In this document: positions 8,791 to 16,470 of the stretch, one piece after another
Layout: every line of letters starts with the position of its first letter
How positions within the stretch are numbered: position 1 is the first letter of the stretch
DNA from: Bacteroidales bacterium
Lineage (GTDB): Bacteria > Bacteroidota > Bacteroidia > Bacteroidales > P3
Reading direction: 5' to 3'
Length of the DNA stretch: 35,392 nt
Assembly: GCA_017555745.1 (NCBI GenBank)
Contig: JAFZFU010000118.1
Span: 1-35,392 of the forward strand
Notes under the pieces: generated by a model
Database searches by the model: none
Told to the model about the DNA's origin: nothing
What the model saw: the letters and a program-made list of their open reading frames with translations, nothing else
Translations under genes and position numbers: made by a program

Positions 8791-8828
8791 AAAAAAATGT
8801 TTATAAAGAAATTTATAAACATTTTTTT
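8791..8828 (-). terminator. Perfect A/T hairpin between rpsU and xerC
   Basis: A 17-bp perfect stem (8791-8807 with 8812-8828) with a 4-nt loop lies directly after rpsU. Read on the minus strand it ends in a run of eight T residues, as an intrinsic terminator does. It would separate the ribosomal-protein transcript from xerC-hpf, or attenuate read-through. Confidence 0.75.
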
Positions 8829-8850
8829 CTGATCCAAGATAGAAAACTAT

Positions 8851-9048
8851 CTATTTGTCAAGCAGCTCTTGGTGCAATTTTTGGATGTAGATAGCTTTCA
8901 ATCTACGTTCCCTTGCTTTTACAGAAGGTTTGGTGAATTTTTGACGATCACGCAATTCTTTTACAACACCTGTTTTTTCAAATTTACGTTTTAGCTTCTT
9001 AAGAGCTCTTTCTACGTTGTCACCTTCTTTAATAGGAACAATAATCAT
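8851..9048 (-). CDS. rpsU: 30S ribosomal protein bS21
   Basis: Small basic protein of the 30S platform near the anti-Shine-Dalgarno region. The 65 residues match the family in length and pattern: MIIVPIKEGDNVERALKKLK, then KREL-type basic segments (GVVKELRDRQKF) and the C-terminal basic helix with SVKARERRLKAI. It follows rpmB by 57 nt on the same strand and is followed by a strong hairpin before xerC. The rpsU-xerC-hpf order is a known Bacteroidetes arrangement. Confidence 0.97.
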   Translation of the reverse strand: MIIVPIKEGDNVERALKKLKRKFEKTGVVKELRDRQKFTKPSVKARERRLKAIYIQKLHQELLDK

Positions 9049-9105
9049 TTTTAATACCTCTTTCTTTCTTTAAGATTAATAATTTATTCTTTAACTTTCA
9101 AAATT

Positions 9106-9345
9106 CTACAATTGAATGTGTCCGGCTTCTACAGCATCAGTAAGAGCAGCTAAGATACCTTTCTTGTTGATGATGCGCATACCTTTTGCAGATACTTTCA
9201 ATGTTATCCACAAATCCTCTTCGGGGATGTAGAATTTTTTTGTTTGAAGATTTGGATAAAATCTTCTTTTTGTTTTGATGTTTGAGTGAGACACATTATG
9301 TCCGGTCATCACTTTTTTACCTGTTATTTCGCAAATTCTTGACAT
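9106..9345 (-). CDS. rpmB: 50S ribosomal protein bL28
   Basis: Large-subunit structural protein. The 79 residues are full length and diagnostic: [20 protein letters not shown], then [14 protein letters not shown] and the C-terminal [19 protein letters not shown]. In many Bacteroidales rpmB is followed by rpmG (bL33) and a small DUF4295-type gene. Here rpsU follows directly, so bL33 must be encoded elsewhere. The upstream 600 nt hold no gene I can support. Confidence 0.97.
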   Translation of the reverse strand: MSRICEITGKKVMTGHNVSHSNIKTKRRFYPNLQTKKFYIPEEDLWITLKVSAKGMRIINKKGILAALTDAVEAGHIQL

Positions 9346-9969
9346 TTTGTTATATCTTTTTTTAAGAACTTTATTCGTTGAAAATGAATTGCAAATTTCC
9401 GAAATTTATTTGACATGGCAAAATTTTTTTTCACTCTTTGAGCATTTTTTTTTGCCAAAAGGGAATTTTTTATCTTAGAGCGATTCGTAAATAATTGTTT
9501 TTCATTTTGTTTTGCTTTGCGCTTGTGAATAATTTTTTTTGTTGTTTTTTTCGCGGATTTGTTGATATTTACATGCTTTTTTGTTGATAATTTATCATTT
9601 TTACATCCCAAAACCACAAATTTTGCATTCAAAATTGCAGTTTTTTTATCTCGAAAACTTAAAATATTATTGTGCTTTATTCGAGTCAATTTGCGGAAAG
9701 TTTCACGTCTCGAAAATCGGTATTCTATTATTTGATGTTAGGGTTGCGCATTTTCTTTAGATTTAGGAATTTTATTGTGCAAAATACCATAATATTTCTA
9801 TATTTTCGTGATAATTTATTTTTTCTTCAATGGTTTAATTCTTAGGAAGATATCTGCTGTTTTATGAGCGAAATGCCTCTTTTATTACAAAAAGTTTGTG
9901 AGGTATCGGAAATATGTGTAAATTTGCAGCGTAAATAAAATGAGTACTAACTAAATAAATTAAAGAAAA
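9346..9969. other. 624-nt A/T-rich intergenic region
   Basis: No gene is supported. The plus strand is dominated by T-runs, which create a lysine-rich open frame on the minus strand (9324-9689) that I regard as spurious. The only clear signal is a promoter at its right end (9895-9926) for the lipoprotein pair. The region must also contain the rpmB promoter, which I could not place with confidence. Confidence 0.6.
9895..9926 (+). promoter_or_regulatory. Canonical promoter of the lipoprotein pair
   Basis: TTTG (9895-9898), a 20-nt spacer and TAAATTTG (9919-9926) match the Bacteroidetes primary sigma-factor promoter at both boxes and in spacing. Transcription would start near 9933, 37 nt before the ATG at 9970. 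Confidence 0.75.
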
Positions 9970-10587
9970 ATGAAAAAAACATTTAGATTTTTGCTAATGG
10001 GTATAATGGTTGTATCTATGGCATTTACATCGTGTAAAGACGATGAAGAAGACTCAAAACCACAACCCGAACAAACTTCGTTTTCGTATAACTTGGAGGG
10101 CGAAACAAGTTGGAAACCTAAAAGTTTGATAGTGGGAGAAGAAGAAGGTTATGTTATCGCTCTTGCCGCAAAAGATTTAACCACTCAAGAAATTTTAGAA
10201 TTCTTTAATGGATCCGGATTAGATGGCGGTGTTGAAGTTCCATCCAATATATTTATGATGGGATTGCCGAATGTAGTAGGCGAGGTTGCAGTTACTGGTA
10301 ATCTTCTTGATGAGGCAGGTTCGCCTTATGGATGCATATTTATCACTGGAACTACCGAACTTATGGGTCAAAGTATTCCCACAGGTTGGGTATCAACAAG
10401 TGCAACAATTAATGTTACTAAACTTGATTTGACTGCAATGAAATATTCTGCCACCATGTCGGCTACAATGGGAGATTTTATATCAATTATGACAGAAGGT
10501 TTGATGGGAAGCAGTGAAACCAAAACATTTACTGCAAGTTTGCAAAATGTTTCTCTTGTAGACATTTATGCAATGATGGGAAAATAA
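9970..10587 (+). CDS. Lipoprotein A of a tandem paralogous pair, 205 aa
   Basis: MKKTFRFLLMGIMVVSMAFTSC is a lipoprotein signal peptide with lipobox FTSC. An acidic stretch follows the Cys (KDDEEDSKPQPEQ), a type of linker common in surface-exposed Bacteroidetes lipoproteins. The rest of about 170 residues looks all-beta, with alternating hydrophobic residues and recurring Thr, and contains IPTGWVS and TKLDLT. I do not recognise a named family. It is paralogous to the next gene over its whole length, and the two share a C-terminal D[I/V]YAM-x-GK. The two are 28 nt apart and share one promoter and one terminator. Confidence 0.85.
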   Translation: MKKTFRFLLMGIMVVSMAFTSCKDDEEDSKPQPEQTSFSYNLEGETSWKPKSLIVGEEEGYVIALAAKDLTTQEILEFFNGSGLDGGVEVPSNIFMMGLPNVVGEVAVTGNLLDEAGSPYGCIFITGTTELMGQSIPTGWVSTSATINVTKLDLTAMKYSATMSATMGDFISIMTEGLMGSSETKTFTASLQNVSLVDIYAMMGK

Positions 10588-10615
10588 ATTGCAAACGAGT
10601 AAATATTATAGAAAA

Positions 10616-11242
10616 ATGAAAAAAACATTTAGATTTTTGCTAATGGGTATAATGGCTGTATCCATGGTATTTACATCGTGTAAAGACGATGAAGAAGACT
10701 CAAAACCACAACCCGAGCAACCTGTCTTTTCGTTTACTTTGGAAGGAGTGGCAAGTTGGGAACCTAAGGGAATATTGGCAGCGTACGACTCTTATGACGT
10801 TGTGCCGTTGATTGAAGCCTATGCATCCAAAAATATGACATTATCCGAAATGATGGCTTACTTCACCGAAGAAACCGAGGCTTCCTCTTTGCCTGCTGAC
10901 TTGGTGATGATTGGAACAATAGCCGAGATAGGTACACATACCGCTACCGGTAATTTTATTACAAGCGATAGTGGCGAAACTGCGGCTGCGTACATTACAG
11001 GACAAACTGATTTAGGTGATGGTTTTATTATCCCCACAGGTTGGGTGTCAGAAACTATGACGGCAACAATAACCAAATTGGATCTTACCGAAATGAAATT
11101 TTCTGCAAACATATCTGCAACTATGAAAGATTTAGTCTATTTGTATAGTGACGGTGTTATAGGAATTTCTGATTCAAAAGCATTCACTGCTACATGCAAA
11201 GATCTTTCGTTTATAGACGTATATGCAATGTATGGAAAGTAA
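10616..11242 (+). CDS. Lipoprotein B of a tandem paralogous pair, 208 aa
   Basis: Start chosen at ATG 10616, because the upstream TTG at 10589 would add nine residues before an otherwise exact copy of the first gene's signal peptide. MKKTFRFLLMGIMAVSMVFTSC carries lipobox FTSC, then the same acidic linker KDDEEDSKPQPEQ. The first 105 or so nucleotides are nearly identical to those of the gene at 9970. The remainder is clearly homologous but much more diverged (shared IPTGWVS, ITKLDLTEMKFSA and a C-terminal VYAMYGK). The function is unknown. A strong terminator follows at 11271-11306. Confidence 0.85.
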   Translation: MKKTFRFLLMGIMAVSMVFTSCKDDEEDSKPQPEQPVFSFTLEGVASWEPKGILAAYDSYDVVPLIEAYASKNMTLSEMMAYFTEETEASSLPADLVMIGTIAEIGTHTATGNFITSDSGETAAAYITGQTDLGDGFIIPTGWVSETMTATITKLDLTEMKFSANISATMKDLVYLYSDGVIGISDSKAFTATCKDLSFIDVYAMYGK

Positions 11243-11270
11243 TAAAACGAAATAATTTATTTGATAATGT

Positions 11271-11306
11271 AAAGCGTTGGAAAAGATTATTTTCCAACGC
11301 TTTTTT
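11271..11306 (+). terminator. Intrinsic terminator of the lipoprotein pair
   Basis: A 14-bp perfect stem (11271-11284 with 11290-11303) with a 5-nt loop ends in a run of T residues (11301-11306). Confidence 0.88.
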
Positions 11307-11375
11307 GTTATCAGAGGTTTATATCTTCGTCAAATAGATAAGCATCAACGACGCATTTCTACTATTATTAAACAG

Positions 11376-11536
11376 CCGACTACCACATCATGATTCATCC
11401 GACTACCATCACCCAACTTACCCGACTGACTAAGGCTTTGTTACCCGACTGATTCACCCACTCTTACCCGACTGACAAAGGTGCTGCTATCCGCCTATTT
11501 TACCCTTTGCTACCCGCCTGATTTTTGACGGACATT
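11376..11536. repeat. Seven-unit 23-nt phased repeat array
   Basis: CCGAC or CCGCC begins at 11376, 11399, 11422, 11445, 11468, 11491 and 11514, exactly 23 nt apart each time. The anchor is about 10 bases (best form TACCCGACTGA) and the other 13 or so vary. Alternate units resemble each other: units 2, 4 and 6 share CACCC/TACCC, and units 3 and 5 share GAC[T/A]AAGG, which suggests a 46-nt higher-order period. It lies between convergent genes and is more GC-rich than its surroundings. The function is unknown. Confidence 0.75.
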
Positions 11537-11546
11537 ACATAAAGCA

Positions 11547-11595
11547 TTATCCCATACACATTATTCATTATTAGAGAATGATGTATATGGGATAA
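11547..11595. other. Imperfect 20-bp hairpin of unknown role
   Basis: Bases 11547-11566 pair with 11576-11595 at 18 of 20 positions (one further position is a G-T wobble) around a 9-nt loop. It lies just beyond the 23-nt array and downstream of the minus-strand lipoprotein gene. There is no T-run right after the stem on either strand, so it is not a standard terminator. Confidence 0.5.
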
Positions 11596-11690
11596 AGATG
11601 TTTGTTATAAAAAAATCTTGCAATATACAATTTATAACCAATCGGTTTTTGCAGGAAAACTAATTAACCGCAAGTTATATTTGAACAATA

Positions 11691-12218
11691 TTATTCATCA
11701 TCAACAACAATATATTCTTTGTTTTGATTTCCGATAATCTTAATTTCTTTTTCTGTGCGGAAGTTTGTGTATTTAGCACCATATCCGCTTACAATCACTG
11801 TGTATTTTCGATAAATAATACCTAATGGAGATTTGTTTATAATAACCTCGTATTTAGGATGGACTAATACGTCACAATCCGGACAAGCTTCCAATGCTCG
11901 ATATGCTGCTATAGCACGAGCTTTGGCTTTTCCTCTATCCAATAATATGGAAATTGGTATTGGATATTTTTGTGAGTAAATAACACCATCTACCGTTTTT
12001 TCTTCCAAAAGATTATCTACTTCGATACCAAAAATATACCTTGTAGTTCCTTGTCCTACCAATTTTTGATCTTGATTAACCTCTATGTCTGCTTTGATAG
12101 GATCTAATTTTACATTTCTTGCTACAACGGGTGAAGATTGTACCATTTTTTCTGATACGGTACAAGAACTAAACAACATTGTTACAGTCATTGCTATTAG
12201 CAAATACCTACATTTCAT
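11691..12218 (-). CDS. Lipoprotein of unknown function, 175 aa
   Basis: The frame extends upstream to 12329, but ATG at 12218 begins a convincing lipoprotein signal (MKCRYLLIAMTVTMLFSSC, lipobox FSSC), so I use that start. The mature part contains a region reading DRGKAKARAIAAYRALEACP followed by DCDVLVHPKYEVI, and ends in VSGYGAKYTNFRT and an acidic tail. The alternating hydrophobic pattern and the CPDCD pair recall a family of small Bacteroidales lipoproteins seen repeatedly, but I cannot name a function. A canonical minus-strand promoter lies at 12433-12463, giving a leader of about 200 nt. It converges with the lipoprotein pair. Confidence 0.8.
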   Translation of the reverse strand: MKCRYLLIAMTVTMLFSSCTVSEKMVQSSPVVARNVKLDPIKADIEVNQDQKLVGQGTTRYIFGIEVDNLLEEKTVDGVIYSQKYPIPISILLDRGKAKARAIAAYRALEACPDCDVLVHPKYEVIINKSPLGIIYRKYTVIVSGYGAKYTNFRTEKEIKIIGNQNKEYIVVDDE

Positions 12219-12432
12219 GATATATTCCCTAAATACGTGTCGGGCACAACTTCTATTGTAATAAAAATTTCCCACGGCTCGATGGAAACCAAAAACGGGT
12301 AAAAAGAAAGTGAAGCCATCCATTTCCATGATATTCTTATTCTTAACTTTTGTAAGTTGTCGAAGCTCACAATAGAGAAATCTAGCAAAAATGCCTTTCT
12401 AATACAAAACCTATCTCTTGGTTTTGCGGGTA

Positions 12433-12463
12433 CAAAGTTACTACTTATTTTTTAATCTGCAAA
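12433..12463 (-). promoter_or_regulatory. Canonical promoter of the lipoprotein at 11691-12218
   Basis: On the minus strand TTTG (12463-12460), a 19-nt spacer and TAACTTTG (12440-12433) match the Bacteroidetes consensus. Transcription would start near 12425, leaving a leader of roughly 200 nt. Confidence 0.7.
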
Positions 12464-12540
12464 GGTTTTTGACGTTATATTTTCAGGTGAAAATGTAATA
12501 TATTATAGATTAGTGGTTTAAATATGTGTGTGATTCGCTT

Positions 12541-12626
12541 TTTTTCCTCGTGATGTAATTGATTTTTCGTCGCGAGGAAATTCCTATTACATCGCGAGGA
12601 AAGTGTTGCGACATCACGAGGAAAAA
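12541..12626. repeat. 22-nt phased palindrome array closed by a 16-bp inverted repeat
   Basis: Six-base palindromic cores TCGTGA, TCGCGA, TCGCGA and TCACGA are centred at 12550.5, 12572.5, 12594.5 and 12616.5, exactly 22 nt apart. The second to fourth continue into GAGGAAA on the right, and the first is an inverted copy. The ends (12541-12556 and 12611-12626) form a perfect 16-bp inverted repeat, so the whole block could fold as one long hairpin with a 54-nt interior. It lies between divergent genes. Confidence 0.75.
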
Positions 12627-12650
12627 ATAGGGGATAACTGGCTGTTTTTT

Positions 12651-12747
12651 ATACTCGGGTTTCAACTTTTTGACGGTATACCGTCGTTGTCTTCATACCC
12701 GGGTGCGACGGAGTTGACGGTATATCGTCAATTTCATTTCCTATAGG
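12651..12747. repeat. Second 22-nt phased palindrome array
   Basis: Palindromic cores are centred at 12656.5 (ACTCGGGT, imperfect), 12678.5 (GACGGTATACCGTC, perfect), 12700.5 (ACCCGGGT, perfect) and 12722.5 (GACGGTATATCGTC, one mismatch), exactly 22 nt apart. The perfect palindrome CCTATAGG follows at 12743.5, 21 nt on. Two sequence types alternate, giving a 44-nt higher-order repeat. It lies 160-250 nt upstream of the hutU promoter. Confidence 0.75.
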
Positions 12748-12881
12748 GAGAGTTTTTCTGTTGTATAATATCTCATGCAAACCGGCATGAAAAATGGGAG
12801 TTAAAAAAGCAAAAGTTTGTTCGAGGAGAATGGTTTGGAATAAACTTTTTGGCTGAAGCGAAAAGTATTTTTTTTGTTTGA

Positions 12882-12913
12882 TTGGCAAAATTCAATAAAA
12901 AAACGTATCTTTG
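12882..12913 (+). promoter_or_regulatory. Promoter of urocanate hydratase
   Basis: TTG (12882-12884), a 21-nt spacer and TATCTTTG (12906-12913) fit the Bacteroidetes consensus. Transcription would start near 12920, about 70 nt before the ATG at 12990. Confidence 0.65.
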
Positions 12914-12989
12914 CAATGCGCTTTTTATTGCCTTGTGTGTAGAAAGTGCAGATTTTGAAAAGATTATATACAAATTAAACTTTATATTT

Positions 12990-14987
12990 ATGACATTAGC
13001 TGAATTTCAACAAGAACTTCGCCAAGGTATACCTTCGGTATTGCCCGAACCACAACCTTGGGATGATAGTGTAAATCATGCTCCAAAACGCAAAGATATT
13101 TTGACTAAAGCTGAAAAAGAATTGGCTGTTCGCAACGCTTTGCGTTATTTTGACCCAAAATTTCATAGTGTATTGGCTCCCGAATTTGCCGAAGAGCTTA
13201 CTAAATATGGACGTATATACATGTATCGTTTCCGTCCTACATACAAAATGTATGCACGTCCCATAGAGGAATATCCTGCCAAATGTCGTCAGGCAGCAGC
13301 TATTATGCTTATGATTCAAAATAACTTGGATCCTGCTGTTGCTCAACACCCTCACGAACTTATTACCTATGGTGGAAATGGTGCTGTGTTCCAAAACTGG
13401 GCTCAATATCGTTTGGCAATGAAGTACTTGTCGGAAATGACAGAAGAACAAACTCTTGTAATGTACTCGGGTAATCCTATGGGATTGTATCCATCGCACA
13501 AAGATGCTCCCCGCGTAGTAGTTACAAATGGTATGATGATACCAAACTATTCTAAACCTGATGATTGGGAACGTTTCAATGCTATGGGCGTAACTCAATA
13601 CGGACAAATGACTGCCGGTTCTTATATGTACATCGGACCTCAAGGTATTGTACACGGAACTACTATTACAGTACTTAATGCTGCTCGTAAACAAGGTGGC
13701 AATACTGCCGGAAAACTATTTGTTACAGCAGGTTTGGGCGGCATGAGTGGTGCTCAACCTAAAGCCGGAAACATTGCAGGTGTGGTATCTATCACTGCCG
13801 AAATTAATCCAAGTGCAACCCAAAAACGTTATTCGCAAGGTTGGGTAGACGAAGTTTACGACAATTTGGAAGAATTGTTCAAACACGTAAACGAATCGAT
13901 AGCTAAAAAAGAAGCTCGTTCTTATGCATACCAAGGCAACGTTGTAGACCTTTGGGAATATGCAGCAGAAAATAACATACATATAGATTTAGGTTCCGAT
14001 CAAACATCACTTCACAATCCATGGGCAGGTGGTTATTATCCTGTAGGAGTATCGTTTGAAGATGCTAAAGTGATGATGGCTGAACAACCTGAATTATTCA
14101 AAGAAAAAGTACAAGAAAGTTTGCGTCGCCACGTTGCAGCTGTAAACAAACTTACTGCAAAAGGCATGTACTTCTTTGATTATGGCAACGCATTCCTTTT
14201 GGAAAGCAGCCGTGCCGGTGCCGATATTATGAACGAAAATGGAACATTCCGTTATCCTTCATACGTACAAGACATTATGGGACCAATGTGTTTCGACTAT
14301 GGTTTCGGTCCGTTCCGTTGGGTATGTACATCCGGAAAAGCGGAAGATTTGGACATGAGCGACAAGATAGCTATGGAAGTATTGGCCGAAATGGCAAAAA
14401 CATCGCCTGAAGAAATTCAACAACAAATGCGCGACAATATCCAATGGATAGAAGGCGCTAAAGCAAACCACTTAGTAGTAGGTTCGCAAGCACGCATATT
14501 GTATGCTGATTGCGAAGGACGTACAAAAATAGCAGCAGAATTCAATAAAGCTATTAAAGACGGAAGAATATCGGCTCCTATAGTATTGGGTAGAGACCAC
14601 CACGATGTAAGTGGTACCGATTCTCCATTCCGCGAAACCAGCAACATATATGATGGTTCTTCATTCACTTCAGATATGGCTATCCATAATGTTATCGGCG
14701 ACTCGTTCCGCGGTGCTACTTGGGTAAGTATCCACAATGGCGGTGGAGTAGGTTGGGGCGAAGTTATCAATGGAGGTTTCGGTATGGTAATTGATGGCTC
14801 TGAAGATAGCGATCGTCGTTTGCGCAGCATGTTGTTCTGGGATGTAAACAATGGTATTTCTCGTCGTAGTTGGGCTAGAAACGAAGGTGCTATATTTGCA
14901 ATAAAACGTGCAATGGAAGTAGAACCTCTTTTGAAAGTAACTCTACCAAACATTGTTGAAGATAGCATATTAGAAAATCTATTCTAA
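12990..14987 (+). CDS. hutU: Urocanate hydratase
   Basis: Converts urocanate to imidazolone propionate using tightly bound NAD+, the second step of histidine degradation. ATG at 12990 is used because the preceding 36 codons of the open frame lie over the promoter and leader, and MTLAEFQQELRQGIPSVLPE is a typical family start. The 665 residues include ITYGGNGAVFQNWAQYRLAM, YSGNPMGLYPSHKDAPRVV, TAGSYMYIGPQGIVHGTT and the glycine-rich FVTAGLGGMSGAQPKA of the NAD-binding region. GRDHHDVSGTDSPFRET near residue 535 is also conserved. The length suits the long Bacteroidetes/Firmicutes form. No hutH, hutI or hutG is next to it, and it ends in its own terminator, so it appears to be a single-gene unit. 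Confidence 0.95.
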   Translation: MTLAEFQQELRQGIPSVLPEPQPWDDSVNHAPKRKDILTKAEKELAVRNALRYFDPKFHSVLAPEFAEELTKYGRIYMYRFRPTYKMYARPIEEYPAKCRQAAAIMLMIQNNLDPAVAQHPHELITYGGNGAVFQNWAQYRLAMKYLSEMTEEQTLVMYSGNPMGLYPSHKDAPRVVVTNGMMIPNYSKPDDWERFNAMGVTQYGQMTAGSYMYIGPQGIVHGTTITVLNAARKQGGNTAGKLFVTAGLGGMSGAQPKAGNIAGVVSITAEINPSATQKRYSQGWVDEVYDNLEELFKHVNESIAKKEARSYAYQGNVVDLWEYAAENNIHIDLGSDQTSLHNPWAGGYYPVGVSFEDAKVMMAEQPELFKEKVQESLRRHVAAVNKLTAKGMYFFDYGNAFLLESSRAGADIMNENGTFRYPSYVQDIMGPMCFDYGFGPFRWVCTSGKAEDLDMSDKIAMEVLAEMAKTSPEEIQQQMRDNIQWIEGAKANHLVVGSQARILYADCEGRTKIAAEFNKAIKDGRISAPIVLGRDHHDVSGTDSPFRETSNIYDGSSFTSDMAIHNVIGDSFRGATWVSIHNGGGVGWGEVINGGFGMVIDGSEDSDRRLRSMLFWDVNNGISRRSWARNEGAIFAIKRAMEVEPLLKVTLPNIVEDSILENLF

Positions 14988-15005
14988 TTGATATAACCGA
15001 AAAAG

Positions 15006-15052
15006 TAGAGTATAATTGAACTGAAAAGTGTAGATTATACTCTATTTTTTTT
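15006..15052 (+). terminator. Terminator after hutU
   Basis: TAGAGTATAAT (15006-15016) pairs perfectly with 15034-15044 around a 17-nt loop, followed by eight T residues (15045-15052). Confidence 0.85.
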
Positions 15053-15091
15053 ACAAACAAATTATAACAAACAAAACACTTATCAAAGCAA

Positions 15092-16306
15092 ATGGAAGCA
15101 CCCAAAGGTATTGCTATCGAAGAATATGACTATGCGTTGCCTAACGAGCGTATAGCAAAATTTCCTCTCGCAAATCGCGATGAGTCTAAACTGTTGGTAT
15201 ACAAAAATGATAGGTTCGAAGAATCAGTGTTTAATCGTTTGCCCGATTATTTGGCTGACGATACTTTATTGGTTTTCAATAATACAAAGGTTATTCATGC
15301 CCGATTGTTTTTTAGGAAAGAAACAGGCTCTTTGATAGAAATATTCTGTTTGGAACCCCACGATATGGCTATATCGTCTGCTTTTGAGCAAAGACAGCAT
15401 TCTACCTGGCTTTGCTTTGTGGGCAACAACAAAAAGTGGAAAAACGGAAGATTGTCGCGCAGTATAACTATTGATGGTAAAGATGTTACACTTACTGTGG
15501 ATAGAAAATATGCTGTGTCGAATGCTTGGGTGGTGGATTTTGACTGGAACGATAGTGAGATGTCGTTTGCTCATATAATAGAACATTTTGGGGTTATACC
15601 TTTGCCTCCATACCTCAACAGAGAGGCTGTGGACAGCGATAAGCAACGTTATCAAACCGTTTATGCTAAACATGAGGGGTCTGTGGCCGCACCTACAGCG
15701 GGTTTGCATTTTAGTACCTCTGTTTTTGAAAATCTTGAAAGCAAGGGTATTGCAAAAGAGTTCGTAACTTTGCATGTGGGAGCCGGTACTTTCAAACCGG
15801 TAGATTCTGCCACTATTGGTAATCATGAGATGCATATCGAAAAGGTGGAAGTATCTAGACAAAATATTATTCACTTATTGGAATATGTTTCAAAAACTAT
15901 TATCCCGGTAGGTACTACATCGGTACGTACTTTGGAATCAGTATATTGGTTTGGTGTTAAACTTGGTATTGATGCCACAATAGAACAGATGCATATAAGC
16001 CAATGGGAACCATACGAACTTGCCGATTATGCTTTGCCGGCTGAAGATGCGCTGCATAATGTACTCGATTTTATGGATAGAAATGTTATCGATACATTAT
16101 ATGGCGACACTCAATTGATGATAGCTCCCGGTTATAAATATCGTTTGGTAAAAGGTATTATTACTAACTTTCATCAGCCCAAGAGTACATTGTTATTGTT
16201 GGTTTCGGCTTTGATAGGCGATAAATGGAAGGAAGGCTATAACTATGCGTTGCAACACGATTTTAGGTTTTTGAGTTATGGCGATAGTTGTTTGTTTATG
16301 CCGTAA
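15092..16306 (+). CDS. queA: S-adenosylmethionine:tRNA ribosyltransferase-isomerase
   Basis: Transfers the ribosyl part of S-adenosylmethionine to preQ1-modified tRNA to make epoxyqueuosine. The family pattern is clear: YDYALPNERIAKFPLANRDE and SKLLVY near the N-terminus, TLLVFNNTKVIHARL, then FGVIPLPPYLNRE, RYQTVYAKHEGSVAAPTAGLH (as two adjoining conserved blocks) and the C-terminal ITNFHQPKSTLLLLVSALIG. At 404 residues it is longer than the 356-residue E. coli protein, mainly through insertions before residue 170. It starts 40 nt after the hutU terminator, and I did not find its promoter. Confidence 0.95.
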   Translation: MEAPKGIAIEEYDYALPNERIAKFPLANRDESKLLVYKNDRFEESVFNRLPDYLADDTLLVFNNTKVIHARLFFRKETGSLIEIFCLEPHDMAISSAFEQRQHSTWLCFVGNNKKWKNGRLSRSITIDGKDVTLTVDRKYAVSNAWVVDFDWNDSEMSFAHIIEHFGVIPLPPYLNREAVDSDKQRYQTVYAKHEGSVAAPTAGLHFSTSVFENLESKGIAKEFVTLHVGAGTFKPVDSATIGNHEMHIEKVEVSRQNIIHLLEYVSKTIIPVGTTSVRTLESVYWFGVKLGIDATIEQMHISQWEPYELADYALPAEDALHNVLDFMDRNVIDTLYGDTQLMIAPGYKYRLVKGIITNFHQPKSTLLLLVSALIGDKWKEGYNYALQHDFRFLSYGDSCLFMP

Positions 16307-16373
16307 ATATTGTTATGATAAAAGAAAATTTGCTATTTGTTTGAAAAAGGATACAAAATTGAAGGATTTTTAC

Positions 16374-16381
16374 TATCTTTG
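16374..16381 (+). promoter_or_regulatory. -7 element of the pyrH-frr operon
   Basis: TATCTTTG matches TAnnTTTG, 89 nt before the pyrH ATG. There is no TTTG at the usual spacing, so only the -7 box is supported. Confidence 0.5.
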
Positions 16382-16470
16382 TTTTTGATAATAAATAGGT
16401 GTTTCGCTGTAAGATGTGTATATATAGCGAGTTATAGTAAATGTAAGTAAAACAAAAATCATTTAGAAAT

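Noticed and set aside
9324..9689. 121-codon lysine-rich open frame on the minus strand
   Set aside because: It overlaps the start of rpmB, its lysine richness comes from A/T runs, and it has no recognisable domain. Treated as a chance frame in A/T-rich intergenic DNA.
12219..12329. N-terminal extension of the minus-strand lipoprotein
   Set aside because: ATG at 12218 begins a proper lipoprotein signal peptide. The upstream 37 codons would bury it and resemble no known leader.
12882..12989. 36-codon N-terminal extension of urocanate hydratase
   Set aside because: It overlaps the promoter box at 12906-12913 and lacks family similarity. ATG at 12990 begins the conserved protein.
12996..13694. 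232-codon open frame on the minus strand inside hutU
   Set aside because: It lies entirely within the well-supported hutU gene and has the composition of an antisense shadow.
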